From NCBI GenBank assembly GCA_905221615.1, contig CAJNDT010002913.1:186001-250000 (forward strand): a DNA stretch of 64,000 nt, given 5' to 3'. Below, one piece after another: positions 32,533 to 41,691 of the stretch. Below the pieces are notes generated by a model. That model was not told the DNA's origin, searched no databases, and saw nothing but the letters and a program-made list of their open reading frames with translations. The position numbers and the translations under genes are program-made. This DNA comes from Symbiodinium sp. CCMP2592. Taxonomy: Eukaryota > Sar > Dinophyceae > Suessiales > Symbiodiniaceae. Position 1 is the first letter of the stretch. Each line of letters begins with the position of its first letter.

Positions 32533-32626
32533 ACTCCAACATCCTAAACCCTCAAGCCCCAACCCTAAACCCTAAACCCCTAAACCCCAGATCTTAAACC
32601 TGGAGCCGTCGACTCCTAAATCCCAA

Positions 32627-32739
32627 CTTAGAGGTGCATAGGTAACTATACTTATAACCCTTCTTATAACCCCACTTATTAGAAGTGGGGTTATAAGTCC
32701 CCTAATAGTTATAATATAGCTACCCGTGAGCCTCCAAGA
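32627..32739. mobile_element. Palindromic element, family B
   Basis: Arms ACTTAGAGGTGCATAGGTA and TAGCTACCCGTGAGCCTCCA flank a second inner palindrome AACCCCACTT/AAGTGGGGTT. Confidence 0.8.
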
Positions 32740-32799
32740 AATCTTAAACCCCAAAGCCGCGAACCTAAACCAGCCCCCCCCGATGCGCGAAAGGTGCAC

Positions 32800-33014
32800 C
32801 TGGGGAACTGGCTCGGCCTCTGCACTTTGGCATTACCCAAAGACCCCAAAGTAGTTCCTTTTTGGGGTTCCTATATAGAATCCTATAGGGCACTCCCAAA
32901 AGGAACTACTATGGAGCCTCTGGGTAAATATCAGGGCCATGAATGTCAGACTAGATTCCGGCTCATTGACAGGTTTTATGATGAGGCTTCGTATAAGAGT
33001 TCCAGACAAGGGCT
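32800..33014 (-). CDS. Two exons split by a C intron, product unknown
   Basis: Exon 32933-33014 (acceptor CTTTTAG) reads PLSGTLIRSLIIKPVNEPES then SLTFMA. It joins in frame to 32800-32824 (LAEAEPVPQ) before a GTGCACC donor. Base counts (82 and 25) and phase fit exactly. Confidence 0.5.
32825..32932 (-). mobile_element. Family C palindrome acting as a GA-AG intron
   Basis: The donor GATATTTACCC and acceptor GGGTAATGCCAAAG bracket the element. Length is 108 bp. Same border logic as the C intron at 45489. Confidence 0.65.
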
Positions 33015-33417
33015 CTAAAAGTATGGTCTTAGACTCGGGAAAAATGTTGGGGCTGTAATAATTGGACAGTGAGTCTTGGCGCACATTCTGACAACTCTGT
33101 AGGTTCTCTACGGGGACACTCGTTCTAAGCATGCCGATCCCTGTGCTATTGGAAATTTCAGGGGTTTGGGTGTGGGCTTGGAGTGGCTATGCATGTTGGT
33201 GGAGGGCTCTGAGGGTCTCTTGCTGATTGTTAGTTCCTTTTGACGCTGCGTCAGACTAGGAAAGACCCTTCTGGCTTTAGGGCTTATGATAGGGTTCAGG
33301 GTTCGGGTTCCTGGCGCAAGTCGCAGGAGCTTTGATGTCCCAGGCTGCCATCACTTCTCCGTGCGTCTGAAACTTCAAACCCGCTACAGGCAACCCCGGA
33401 ACCACAGAACAATCAAC

Positions 33418-33526
33418 ACATGGGTGGTTGTGGTCCCTTTTGGGTCCCTAATATGATACGGCACCTAATATTTAGGGTGTCCAAAAGGGGACCCGTATTT
33501 TGATAACTACCCAAATGAAGACTCAC
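33418..33526. mobile_element. Palindromic element, family F
   Basis: The ends TGGGTGGTTGTGGTCCC and GATAACTACCCA flank ACGGCACCTAATATTTAGGG. The left arm lacks CAAAATTA. Confidence 0.8.
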
Positions 33527-34037
33527 GGTCAGAAAGCCCAACCACCTAAGACTTGAACTATACATCGGTACGTCCTACACCCACGGACCGCAATACGCCA
33601 ACAGCTTAGAGGGCCTATATTAATCGACAAAGCGCCTCTGAGTTTCGGATGAAGCTTTCGAGTTTGGAGGGTGAGGGCTTAGGATGTAAGATTTCGGGCC
33701 TTGGATTTGCGGATGAAATGACGTAGGAATCAGGTGGGCTTGTTTGCTGCAGGGCAGGACTGTGAGTTGGGGAACCTCAGCGCAAAATCCGACACCCTAA
33801 ATCGAAACCTGAATCCTCAATAATCCCCTAAACACTGAACCCGAAAACCTTGAGGAAGGCCTCACGATTCAGACGATGTCTCTCGGACTCCTCCAAGCGC
33901 CGCGCCAGATCCTCATAGGGACGCTAGCAGCGTAGGGTATACCAGTATCATCAGGTGAGGGGCTTAGGTGTGAGCTGTCGAGTGGAGATGTGTAATTGCT
34001 ATCTCCCCTCTTCAACGACTTGGTGGAGGCTTTAGGG
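33527..34037. other. Stretch without a supported gene
   Basis: Between an F element and the retroelement poly(A). Telomere-like fragments only. Confidence 0.5.
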
Positions 34038-34049
34038 TTTTTTTTTTTT
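34038..34049 (-). repeat. Poly(A) of the minus-strand retroelement region
   Basis: A T12 run on the plus strand, 119 bp 3' of the 1384-residue ORF, so it reads as a poly(A) end for the minus-strand transcript. Flanking target duplications were not found. Confidence 0.5.
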
Positions 34050-34168
34050 AAGTGCACTGGCGTGGTCTGAAGCACAGAGTAACGCCCGCCTCACCTACGG
34101 GGCTTGCACTAGAAACAGCAAGACAGGCCACATTCGGCCCCTCACTCAGTGACAATGACGAACATGAC

Positions 34169-37100
34169 TTAGACGTCATCGCGGCTTCGACTGCGATCAC
34201 GACGTGACAAACTGCGGCGCCTACGAAGAGACAAAGAACGGACAGCTCCACTGTCTGATCGTCCCAATTCCTCCCTACCAAGCAACTCAGAAGACCTTGT
34301 TAGACCTGCTTGTCCCTGAGAGAGGCCACCCTCCACGAACTCAAGCGCCGGGTTCACAGTCGGTGCCACTTGACGAGGGCGAGGACGAGCTGTTCGATGC
34401 CTCCGACGTCCTCGAACACCAAGTGGACGGTCACGATGAGGAACCCCCGGTCGTGGCACATCAGCAGGCCAATTGGTAACCTGTTGTTGTGGGTCAGCTT
34501 GGATAACGAAGAAACTGCGATCATCTTCCGGTGTCCAAAATCCCTCTGGAGGGTCAAGTCCCTCGCTGCGATACACGTGCCTTACTGCTGTTTGCCAGGC
34601 CCGTCGTCTGTAGCCCTGGACCGTATGAGCTTGATGATCAGGCAACATTCCAAAAAGCTCATCCAGATCACTTGGGAATCCCGGTTGGAGCATGACAGAG
34701 GGATGCTGTGTCCACTGTGAGGTACTCGAGGACGACGGACCAGATCCATAACGAGCTTCTTGTTCCACCACCCTCAGTATTTCCAGGGCAAATTGTCGGG
34801 CATTCAAGGGCTCTTCAGTCAACGGCGTTTGCACCCAAGTTAAGGCTTCCTCGATGGCGTCAAGGAGGAGAGTTTCTTGATGACGTAGGGCTCGCAGTCT
34901 GTCTTGCAATCGTCGCACAAGCTCAAGAATATCCAGCTGTCCACCATGCACCAGCTGGGTATTCACAACATCACGAACGACATCACTCGGCCACAGTAGT
35001 CGCTCCATCGGTGTAGTGGATGTAGTGGATGTCGTCGAGGTAGTCGATGTCGGAGGAGACGCCACACAACTGTCAGACTGGATCACATCATCATCCAAGA
35101 TAATCGTCTCATTGATCGTAGCCCAAATAGAAGTCACCCTCATCGTCACAGTCGGGCAGACTGTACTCATCTGCTCCACATTGTCCATCCCATAAGAAGA
35201 CGACAAGCACACTGGTGATGTAGAAGTCGAGATCCATGAAGTAGTCGAGGAAGTTGGCATGGCCACCGGGGTGGTCCACAAGGTGGATGTCACCATCGTG
35301 GTCGTATCAACTCCTTCCATCGCCGTGCTGGTAGTAGTAGAGCTGTCCACTTCTGCATTCTCCTCAGCACTGTCGACTGGTGATCTCCAAATGCCCATAG
35401 GCTCCGTCAGCACATTGGGTGGGAGGTTCACCGGTTGTGGTGGAGGCGGTCCGTTCGGTTCAGCCCCAGGGTCAGGAGTAGTAATTCGGATCAATTCATG
35501 GTCAGAATTGTAGGCATACTCACTGTCCCATGGCGATCTGGTCGGTGATGATCTAGATCCTCTGCTTCTGCTTCTTGAGCGTGCTCGATCAGTGGCAGGA
35601 CCTGAAGGGGCATAACTTTCGCTGCCTGCTGCTTCCTGACTGTGGTCATCAGCCTCATTGTTCTCCGTAACTCCATCATCAAGATCGGATGGAGGTGAAT
35701 TGCCCAGGATGCCCTCATTCTCACCAGGCTGAAGGGGTACCAGCAGATGTGCATCTAACACATCAGTGAAAACTGTGGAGAATTGGCGCCCCCAAATGAA
35801 CATCCTCCATCGTTCAACTTCAATTCGGGGAACTCTCTGAACCGGAAGGACACCACGTGGAATCATTCGCCTCTGTAGAATCCTGTGTACGACACGAAGA
35901 GCAGCAAGTCCTTCTTCTGCTCGTTGTAGTAATCGCCCGACTGCCCAACGACTTTCTGGTCCTCTCCCTTGTCTCTGCTGCTCATCGAGTGTAGACAGCA
36001 TATTTGTGATCCTAGCTACTTGACTTCGAGGGATCCCAGCTTCCTGTAACATGGCCGTCTCACTGTTCGTGATGGCCATAGCTTCATCCTCGTTTCCCAA
36101 GGGAAGTCCAGCCATACGCACCTCCGGATACAAGCCGAAGTTTGGCAAAGCCCCTTGATGTCCCGCGACTGTCGTGCTGCTGGTGGTCAAGGTGTGCAGC
36201 CACCACATGTCTTCCCAAGGGTTTGGGAACGGGGTATTCTCCGGGTGCTCATCGATGCTTGCCGCCGTTGTGGTAAACGTGGAGGACCCATTGTCATCTC
36301 TTCGTTGCCACATACGACCCCACGACCAGGACAGAGAGGTACTTGTCGATGTGGTGGTGTCTTCTGGCGGATCCTCAGATGCGGTTCCATGTCTATCCCA
36401 CCACGAAGCTCGACGATCATACTCTCCATGAGCCATGCCCGAGGACTGCGAAGGGGTAGTAGCCGAGAAAGTCGTAGCCGAAGAGATCGAGGCCGAGGAG
36501 GTCCATGTGGTAATTCCTTCCCAGGGTGTAACGTCTGTCACCCCCTCTGTCCACTGCCACTGGGTACTCCTGGTTGCATTCCATTCATCCCAGTTGCAAG
36601 AACTGCTCCATGTCCAGGTAGAGTTCCACGACCAGCCTTCCCATCCAGACCAGTCATTGTCTTCTTCAGCACCATTTGTCAACGCCGTGCGGGTCCACCC
36701 TGACTCCTCTTCAACAGAGACGACATTAGCCGGTGGAACCACCTCGTCATCTTCGGGAACTTGAGGAAGGCTTGCTTGTTGACGCTCAGCTTTCTCTTTG
36801 GCATACTGCAACAACCAAGCAGGTTTCCATTGACCTTGGAAATATGTGAGCATCCTCTGTTCTCTTCTCCTCGTGCGTTGTAGACCTCTTCCTCCTGTAT
36901 GCTGGCGTAGTTCCCACGGAGTTCTCTGCCTGGCCTGCCATTCTCCATTCTTGTAGAACCCCACCGTGGTCGACTCAGAAGAAGAGCTCTGCCCCCCATC
37001 ATTGTCGGTTTCCGTATCCGCCACATTGCCACTCGTCTCATCATCACCAGCAGTCGTCGAACTTTCGTCGCCTCCTTCATCACCTGCAAAGTTCGCTCGG

Positions 37101-38323
37101 ACATAGAAGTTGTCGCCATAGAATGTCACCCCTTTGACGGCCGGACCGGAAGGCAACAGGCACTCACCCTGGATGACAAAGGGCGGGGCATCATCCTCAT
37201 CATGCTGTTGTTGTGTGGCGGTGTTTCCGCAGCTGGTCATCCCATCAGCTGTGGCATTGGTGGAACAGGCCGCTCGATTTCCTGAGTCATTGACTCCTTG
37301 TTCTCGTTCTTGCTTTCGATTGCGGATGGAGCCATCAGCGTGGTGCCATCGATCGACTCCTTCACGTCTCTTCCCAAAACGGGTAGTGATACCAGCGACG
37401 TTTGACGAGGACGAGGAAGAGGCAGTCTGACTGTCAATGTTGTGCTCAACTGGCTCACTTGGTTCACCCTGTTCGCATCCAGTCGCTGCCTGACCCGATG
37501 GTGTTCGGTTTGACCCGCGAAGGTTACGTCGATCTCGTACTTGTTCCCACCACGCATTAGCATTCACAACTGCCTGGTCCTCCACGATGTCATCTACATG
37601 CAAGACAATCCCCATGTGACCAGTTCCAGTATCCACAGAAGGAATAAACGGAAAGGGCACATCTTGAGGATTTGGCGGCTCTTGTTCTTGTTCCAGAACT
37701 TCAGCATGCTGTAGAGCTACGCTGATATCTTCGTCCCACGCAGTCGCCATATTAGTTGATGTAGAAGACGAAGCATCCACCACTTCGCCCCAGGTCTCAT
37801 AGTCCTGTGCCGGTTGTGCCCATGTTCCGTTGTCCCATGCAGCTGCCTGATACATCATCACTTCCTCGTAGGTCCAGGGACGCTGCGAGGACGAAGAAGA
37901 GGTCGTTGTACCGACCACAGACGATGATGAGGGGCACGATGTCAACGGAGGCGACATAGACGAGGACGAACTCCCTTGTATGCCCGAGCTCCATGATGTA
38001 GAAGTCGTGGGGCACGGGGGATGATGACTGGTAGTCCAAGGCGAGTGCGATGCGGAGGCCCGTGCCCATGTCGAAGGCGAGGATGATTCTCGACTCGTCT
38101 TTGTGCTGTCTGCGCTTTGGTTCCATGAGCTCGAGGAGGAATCACGAGGTGCACCATCAGGTCCATCTGACCCTCCCAAGCTCACGCAAACCCATGTCCA
38201 CACAAAACATTTCCACGCAAGGAGCGCCATGGAAGTGGACGTAAAGGTCGTAGGGCGGTCGAAGTGTTTGCAACTCGCCTCGAGCCACCACAGAGTCGCG
38301 ATCGCAGTTACGACAGTGCTCAA
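34169..38323 (-). CDS. 1384-residue Ser/Thr/Trp/Arg-Ser-rich ORF, function unknown
   Basis: One uninterrupted frame of 4155 bp lies 349 bp after the RT stop and 119 bp before the poly(A). The N-terminus (to about residue 170) is Ser/Thr-rich and overlaps other open frames, so translation may start later. The middle has well-formed segments (FYGDNFYVRANFAGDE; GFYKNGEWQARQRTPWELRQ; TYFQGQWKPAWLLQYAKEKA). A Trp-rich block (WSGWEGWSWNSTWTWSSSCN) is near residue 580. An Arg-Ser block (RARSRSRSRGSRSS) is near 940. The C-terminus is RSLSRRDRSRSRDDV. There is no CCHC, protease, RNase H or integrase motif. The size and intactness argue that it is or was translated. A gag-like or RNA-binding role is only a guess from the RS and basic content. 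Confidence 0.6.
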   Translation of the reverse strand: MSTVVTAIATLWWLEASCKHFDRPTTFTSTSMALLAWKCFVWTWVCVSLGGSDGPDGAPRDSSSSSWNQSADSTKTSRESSSPSTWARASASHSPWTTSHHPPCPTTSTSWSSGIQGSSSSSMSPPLTSCPSSSSVVGTTTSSSSSQRPWTYEEVMMYQAAAWDNGTWAQPAQDYETWGEVVDASSSTSTNMATAWDEDISVALQHAEVLEQEQEPPNPQDVPFPFIPSVDTGTGHMGIVLHVDDIVEDQAVVNANAWWEQVRDRRNLRGSNRTPSGQAATGCEQGEPSEPVEHNIDSQTASSSSSSNVAGITTRFGKRREGVDRWHHADGSIRNRKQEREQGVNDSGNRAACSTNATADGMTSCGNTATQQQHDEDDAPPFVIQGECLLPSGPAVKGVTFYGDNFYVRANFAGDEGGDESSTTAGDDETSGNVADTETDNDGGQSSSSESTTVGFYKNGEWQARQRTPWELRQHTGGRGLQRTRRREQRMLTYFQGQWKPAWLLQYAKEKAERQQASLPQVPEDDEVVPPANVVSVEEESGWTRTALTNGAEEDNDWSGWEGWSWNSTWTWSSSCNWDEWNATRSTQWQWTEGVTDVTPWEGITTWTSSASISSATTFSATTPSQSSGMAHGEYDRRASWWDRHGTASEDPPEDTTTSTSTSLSWSWGRMWQRRDDNGSSTFTTTAASIDEHPENTPFPNPWEDMWWLHTLTTSSTTVAGHQGALPNFGLYPEVRMAGLPLGNEDEAMAITNSETAMLQEAGIPRSQVARITNMLSTLDEQQRQGRGPESRWAVGRLLQRAEEGLAALRVVHRILQRRMIPRGVLPVQRVPRIEVERWRMFIWGRQFSTVFTDVLDAHLLVPLQPGENEGILGNSPPSDLDDGVTENNEADDHSQEAAGSESYAPSGPATDRARSRSRSRGSRSSPTRSPWDSEYAYNSDHELIRITTPDPGAEPNGPPPPQPVNLPPNVLTEPMGIWRSPVDSAEENAEVDSSTTTSTAMEGVDTTTMVTSTLWTTPVAMPTSSTTSWISTSTSPVCLSSSYGMDNVEQMSTVCPTVTMRVTSIWATINETIILDDDVIQSDSCVASPPTSTTSTTSTTSTTPMERLLWPSDVVRDVVNTQLVHGGQLDILELVRRLQDRLRALRHQETLLLDAIEEALTWVQTPLTEEPLNARQFALEILRVVEQEARYGSGPSSSSTSQWTQHPSVMLQPGFPSDLDELFGMLPDHQAHTVQGYRRRAWQTAVRHVYRSEGLDPPEGFWTPEDDRSFFVIQADPQQQVTNWPADVPRPGVPHRDRPLGVRGRRRHRTARPRPRQVAPTVNPALEFVEGGLSQGQAGLTRSSELLGREELGRSDSGAVRSLSLRRRRSLSRRDRSRSRDDV

Positions 38324-38672
38324 GTGAAACTGCAGTCATGTTCATGTGAGGCATCATGCAGAAGTCAACATGTAGAGCAGATGAACTTCACGAGAATGCC
38401 CACTTCCATCCCTCAAAGTGAGAAAAGCAAATTTCATCAAATCAGACTGGTCATTGGTTTGCTCGAAGGTTCGCATGAACATTGCACAGGACGCCCCAGT
38501 GGAGCATCAATCCAAAGACAACTGGGCGACACATCGTACGCATAGAAAATCTCAACTCAAAGGTAGGAACTACACAATGCGACCCACGATGCTGTCGAAG
38601 TCATCAGTCTTTTCACCAAAGAACATCATTCACTCACAGACACGATGAGTCGAGGTAATTGCCGAAAACGAC

Positions 38673-40442
38673 CTAATATCGAAGTGCCAACTGTCTTTCT
38701 CTGGTCCATTTGACGCCCCAGACTCGAAGATACTCATCCCTAGCAATCGCCCAGTCGCTTCTTTGCCATGCAAGATTTGGCCAGTCACTGCCATGTGCGT
38801 CTGAAAGTTGTCTCTCTACATTGGATGCATAAAATCGCACCGGATGCCGAGCTCCAACAGAGGGACTGAGAGTCTGCTGATGTCGCCACCATCTCGTGCT
38901 TTTCCACTGCAGTGTTCTCATGGTGAGGCCCGCAATCACATTTCCCTGACCAAGATCCTCGGTCATTCTTGCCCAATGCCCATGGAGAGTATGCTGCAGT
39001 CGCAAAATCGAGGTGGACCAGCGTGGTCTTCCCGAGTGAACAAGCCAGCAACGGCAATGCCTCAATGTGCGGCTGTTCCAGTCAACCCAGCTCTCCCCGG
39101 ATTCCCTCCCCATTCTGAAGGAGCTTCGCAGGATCTGCAACTGCATGGTGTTCGCTTGCTTGAGGTCGTCTTGTCCCCAGTGAAGTGCTCCAGCGGTCCA
39201 AGCAAACTGCGACTCAACCAGGGAGCGGATCATGTCGGCTTTCTTGGACCAGCTAGCACGACCACGTAGCAGGGCACAATGAGTGGCCGCGGCTGCACGT
39301 GTGCGATGAAGAAGTTCACGTGCCTGCTGCGAGGGAGACTCCTGCAAAGAGAAGGAAAGGCCCAGGACCTTGACGGATTCCTCTTTGGCTGCAATCTCAA
39401 AGATCTCATCCCCGATCTTTGCTCGGCGTGGTCCTCGGTACCCACTGGAAGCTACAATCTTTGTCTTCTCAGTGGCAAGATGAAGGCCATGCTGCAAGAG
39501 ACATCTTTCGAGGACCCTGATGCGCTTGACAAGTCTCCCAAGCTCTGATTCAACCAGGAAGATATCATCCTGATAGAAGACGAGATCAAGATCCAGACCA
39601 TCCAGAGGTCGTCCAAATTGTCGCCATCGATAATGTCCAACCAGGGTCATCAGGACATCATTCATGACTAGGCCGAAGACTTCGGCGCTCTCAGGCGCCC
39701 CTTGCTTAATCCCAATATTTGGGTGAAGTTTGATCTCATGACCGCCTGGCACTGATCCACGCAGACAGTAGGTTCGCAACTGAGCCAATAAGTACCTGAG
39801 TTCATGTTCCAAGCCGCACTCAGCCAGTCGTTTTTTCAAGTACTCAACGACTTTCTGCCGGTCCAGCTTGTCAAATGCACCGGAGATGTCGAGCTTGCAA
39901 AGGAGAACAGGTACATGCCATTCCTTTGCGATATCTCTGACACGCGAAATCGCCCCAATGACATCAGCAGCTTGTCTCCCTTTTCCGCACCCGGAGACAC
40001 GTGAGCCACACCTCAGACTCGGCATCGTTCGCTGGCACACTAGCTTCGTGATCATTTTGTGGAACACGGAGCTAACACATATCGGCCTCAAATCATTTGG
40101 TCGAGATGGCGTGTCGCACTTGGCGAGCAATGCGAGGAAGTTGTCCTCCCACTCATCAGGAAACTCAAGATGCTCGATAATGTGGTTCACAAGTGCAAGG
40201 ATTTGTGGGCCCACGTGATCGTGACTCATGGCCTCCCTCAGAAGACCTACACTGATGCCATCAGGCCCCACTGCACAAGAGGCCTTCATCGAGCTGAGCA
40301 CTTCCCGCACCTCCAAGATCGTGAAGGGGACAAACTCTTCCCTTGTCTCAACATTGTCGATTTGCAACTGCAAGAGGTCATCCCAGTCATTCCCAAATTC
40401 GTTGACGAGCTTCTTGGCCAGGTGGTCTTTGACGAGTCTTGA
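38673..40442 (-). CDS. Reverse transcriptase domain of a LINE-type element
   Basis: From the first ATG (40373) there are 566 residues, but the frame is open upstream to the duplication at 40429-40448. RT motifs are in order: FLALLAKCDTPSRPNDLRPI (block 2), motif A CKLDISGAFDKLD (159-171), motif B IKQGAPES (222-229), motif C FYQDDIFLV (266-274). YQDD replaces the FADD or YADD usual in LINEs. The C-terminal third (RSLVESQFAWTAGALHWG, then Trp-rich text) resembles the thumb and tail of LINE RTs. It is in the +1 frame relative to the endonuclease. It copies element RNA at the nicked target. Confidence 0.85.
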   Translation of the reverse strand, partial: SRLVKDHLAKKLVNEFGNDWDDLLQLQIDNVETREEFVPFTILEVREVLSSMKASCAVGPDGISVGLLREAMSHDHVGPQILALVNHIIEHLEFPDEWEDNFLALLAKCDTPSRPNDLRPICVSSVFHKMITKLVCQRTMPSLRCGSRVSGCGKGRQAADVIGAISRVRDIAKEWHVPVLLCKLDISGAFDKLDRQKVVEYLKKRLAECGLEHELRYLLAQLRTYCLRGSVPGGHEIKLHPNIGIKQGAPESAEVFGLVMNDVLMTLVGHYRWRQFGRPLDGLDLDLVFYQDDIFLVESELGRLVKRIRVLERCLLQHGLHLATEKTKIVASSGYRGPRRAKIGDEIFEIAAKEESVKVLGLSFSLQESPSQQARELLHRTRAAAATHCALLRGRASWSKKADMIRSLVESQFAWTAGALHWGQDDLKQANTMQLQILRSSFRMGRESGESWVDWNSRTLRHCRCWLVHSGRPRWSTSILRLQHTLHGHWARMTEDLGQGNVIAGLTMRTLQWKSTRWWRHQQTLSPSVGARHPVRFYASNVERQLSDAHGSDWPNLAWQRSDWAIARDEYLRVWGVKWTRERQLALRY

Positions 40443-41691
40443 CGAGTGCAGTGTTGTCCAGGGATGAACGGTTTTCTAGCATTCGTCCCCACCAGCCTCT
40501 TTTCCTGGTGCGCTCACGCTGGAGAGAGCGATACTGATACCAATCTCCATGAAGAATTGCACTCAGGCGATTTCGCTCCCACTCTCGTTTCTTTCTTCTC
40601 CGCAAACGATGCGCCGTCTTCCAAACTTTGGTGTCCCCAAGTGAACGAGCTTCCCTCATCTTCGCCTTGACCTCATCGTCATCTTTGTAAGTCTGCCCAC
40701 TCCGTGGTCTGGTACACTGCCTGGCAAGCTCAGAGACATCTTTCGAATCAACCACGACAAAGTCATCCGGAATATGTGAGGACATGAATCTCGGTCTAGA
40801 ATCATTCCCCCACCGGTTAGCTAGCTTCGTCGGTGAAAACAAACTGGCATGAAAGAGGGCATGATCCGTCCCAATGATGTGTCTCCTCGCAGCGTCAATT
40901 TTCCCAAGATCAAGATCGAGCTGACGTGCCCACAACATGTCAATCTGGCGACCGACTCTGTTCACATCTCTCGGATAGTGTGTCGGCACGTTCCACTGAT
41001 CATGTACAGGAGGGAGGGCGTGACACCCCATCTGCAGGAACTGGTGAGCAACCTCGTTGAGATTACTGGAGACACTGGTCAGCTCTGCACGTGACATGTC
41101 GTCCCTCTCATGCCAATGCGTTTCCTCGTTGGCATCTACTCCACAGACCAGCGGATACATCCTCCATTTGCGAGGGCAAGAGTTCATGAAATCGTGCACC
41201 GCTGCTTGATAGATGGCATTGGTTGCTCCAGTGTGAGCATGCATCGACCCAATGACCACCCGACCGATGCCCTTCAGCTTCACCAACAACCAAATTCCAC
41301 GGCAACTGGCTTGTTTGCTAATGACACAGTCGAGCTTGTCATTGGAGATGCCAACAGCAACACCACGGTAATGGCTAGCCTTCCGATGCGTAGTCCAATG
41401 AAATATTGCAGTTTCCTGATTCCCCCAGCCCGCTTCCTCCCTATTCATTTCTTGAACACAGATGATGTCCAAATCTTTGCCTCCTTCATCCAGCAGATCA
41501 AGCTTTTGGCCAGCAATGTTCCACTGACCAACTCTGCCCCAATAGTGTCTTGCACACTTTCGAACAGAGATCGCCCCACATCGAGTCTTGGACTGTATGT
41601 GGTCGTGCACATCGCCCCATGTAGATTTCGCACAGGGTTTTTCATTCAAATCCTCCCCCAAGGGAGGGGTGAGAACGGCTTCCTCGGACAC
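40387..41691 (-). CDS. AP-like endonuclease domain of a LINE-type element
   Basis: This is an exonuclease-endonuclease-phosphatase fold by motif: VGQWNIAGQKLDLL (N near 57), IICVQEMN (E near 82), GSMHAHTGATN (148-158), VCGVDANEET (182-191), RQIDMLWARQ (248-257) and GTDHALFHASL (274-284, the terminal D-H pair). It nicks target DNA to prime reverse transcription. It has no ATG at its start: it begins right after the ORF1 TGA in the same frame, so it was probably one reading frame with ORF1 or is reached by readthrough. It ends early at a TGA 14 bases before the first RT ATG because of the 10-bp duplication. Confidence 0.8.
   Translation of the reverse strand: MSEEAVLTPPLGEDLNEKPCAKSTWGDVHDHIQSKTRCGAISVRKCARHYWGRVGQWNIAGQKLDLLDEGGKDLDIICVQEMNREEAGWGNQETAIFHWTTHRKASHYRGVAVGISNDKLDCVISKQASCRGIWLLVKLKGIGRVVIGSMHAHTGATNAIYQAAVHDFMNSCPRKWRMYPLVCGVDANEETHWHERDDMSRAELTSVSSNLNEVAHQFLQMGCHALPPVHDQWNVPTHYPRDVNRVGRQIDMLWARQLDLDLGKIDAARRHIIGTDHALFHASLFSPTKLANRWGNDSRPRFMSSHIPDDFVVVDSKDVSELARQCTRPRSGQTYKDDDEVKAKMREARSLGDTKVWKTAHRLRRRKKREWERNRLSAILHGDWYQYRSLQRERTRKRGWWGRMLENRSSLDNTALVKTRQRPPGQEARQRIWE
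40429..40448 (-). repeat. 10-bp tandem duplication causing a +1 frame change
   Basis: TTGACGAGTC is followed at once by TTGACGAGTG (plus strand). Counting one copy only would put endonuclease and RT in the same frame. The duplication therefore explains the broken ORF. Confidence 0.75.

Noticed and set aside
34204..38545. Many ORFs of 60-180 codons on the plus strand and in other minus frames
   Set aside because: They overlap the 1384-residue ORF and have the skewed composition expected of shadows.
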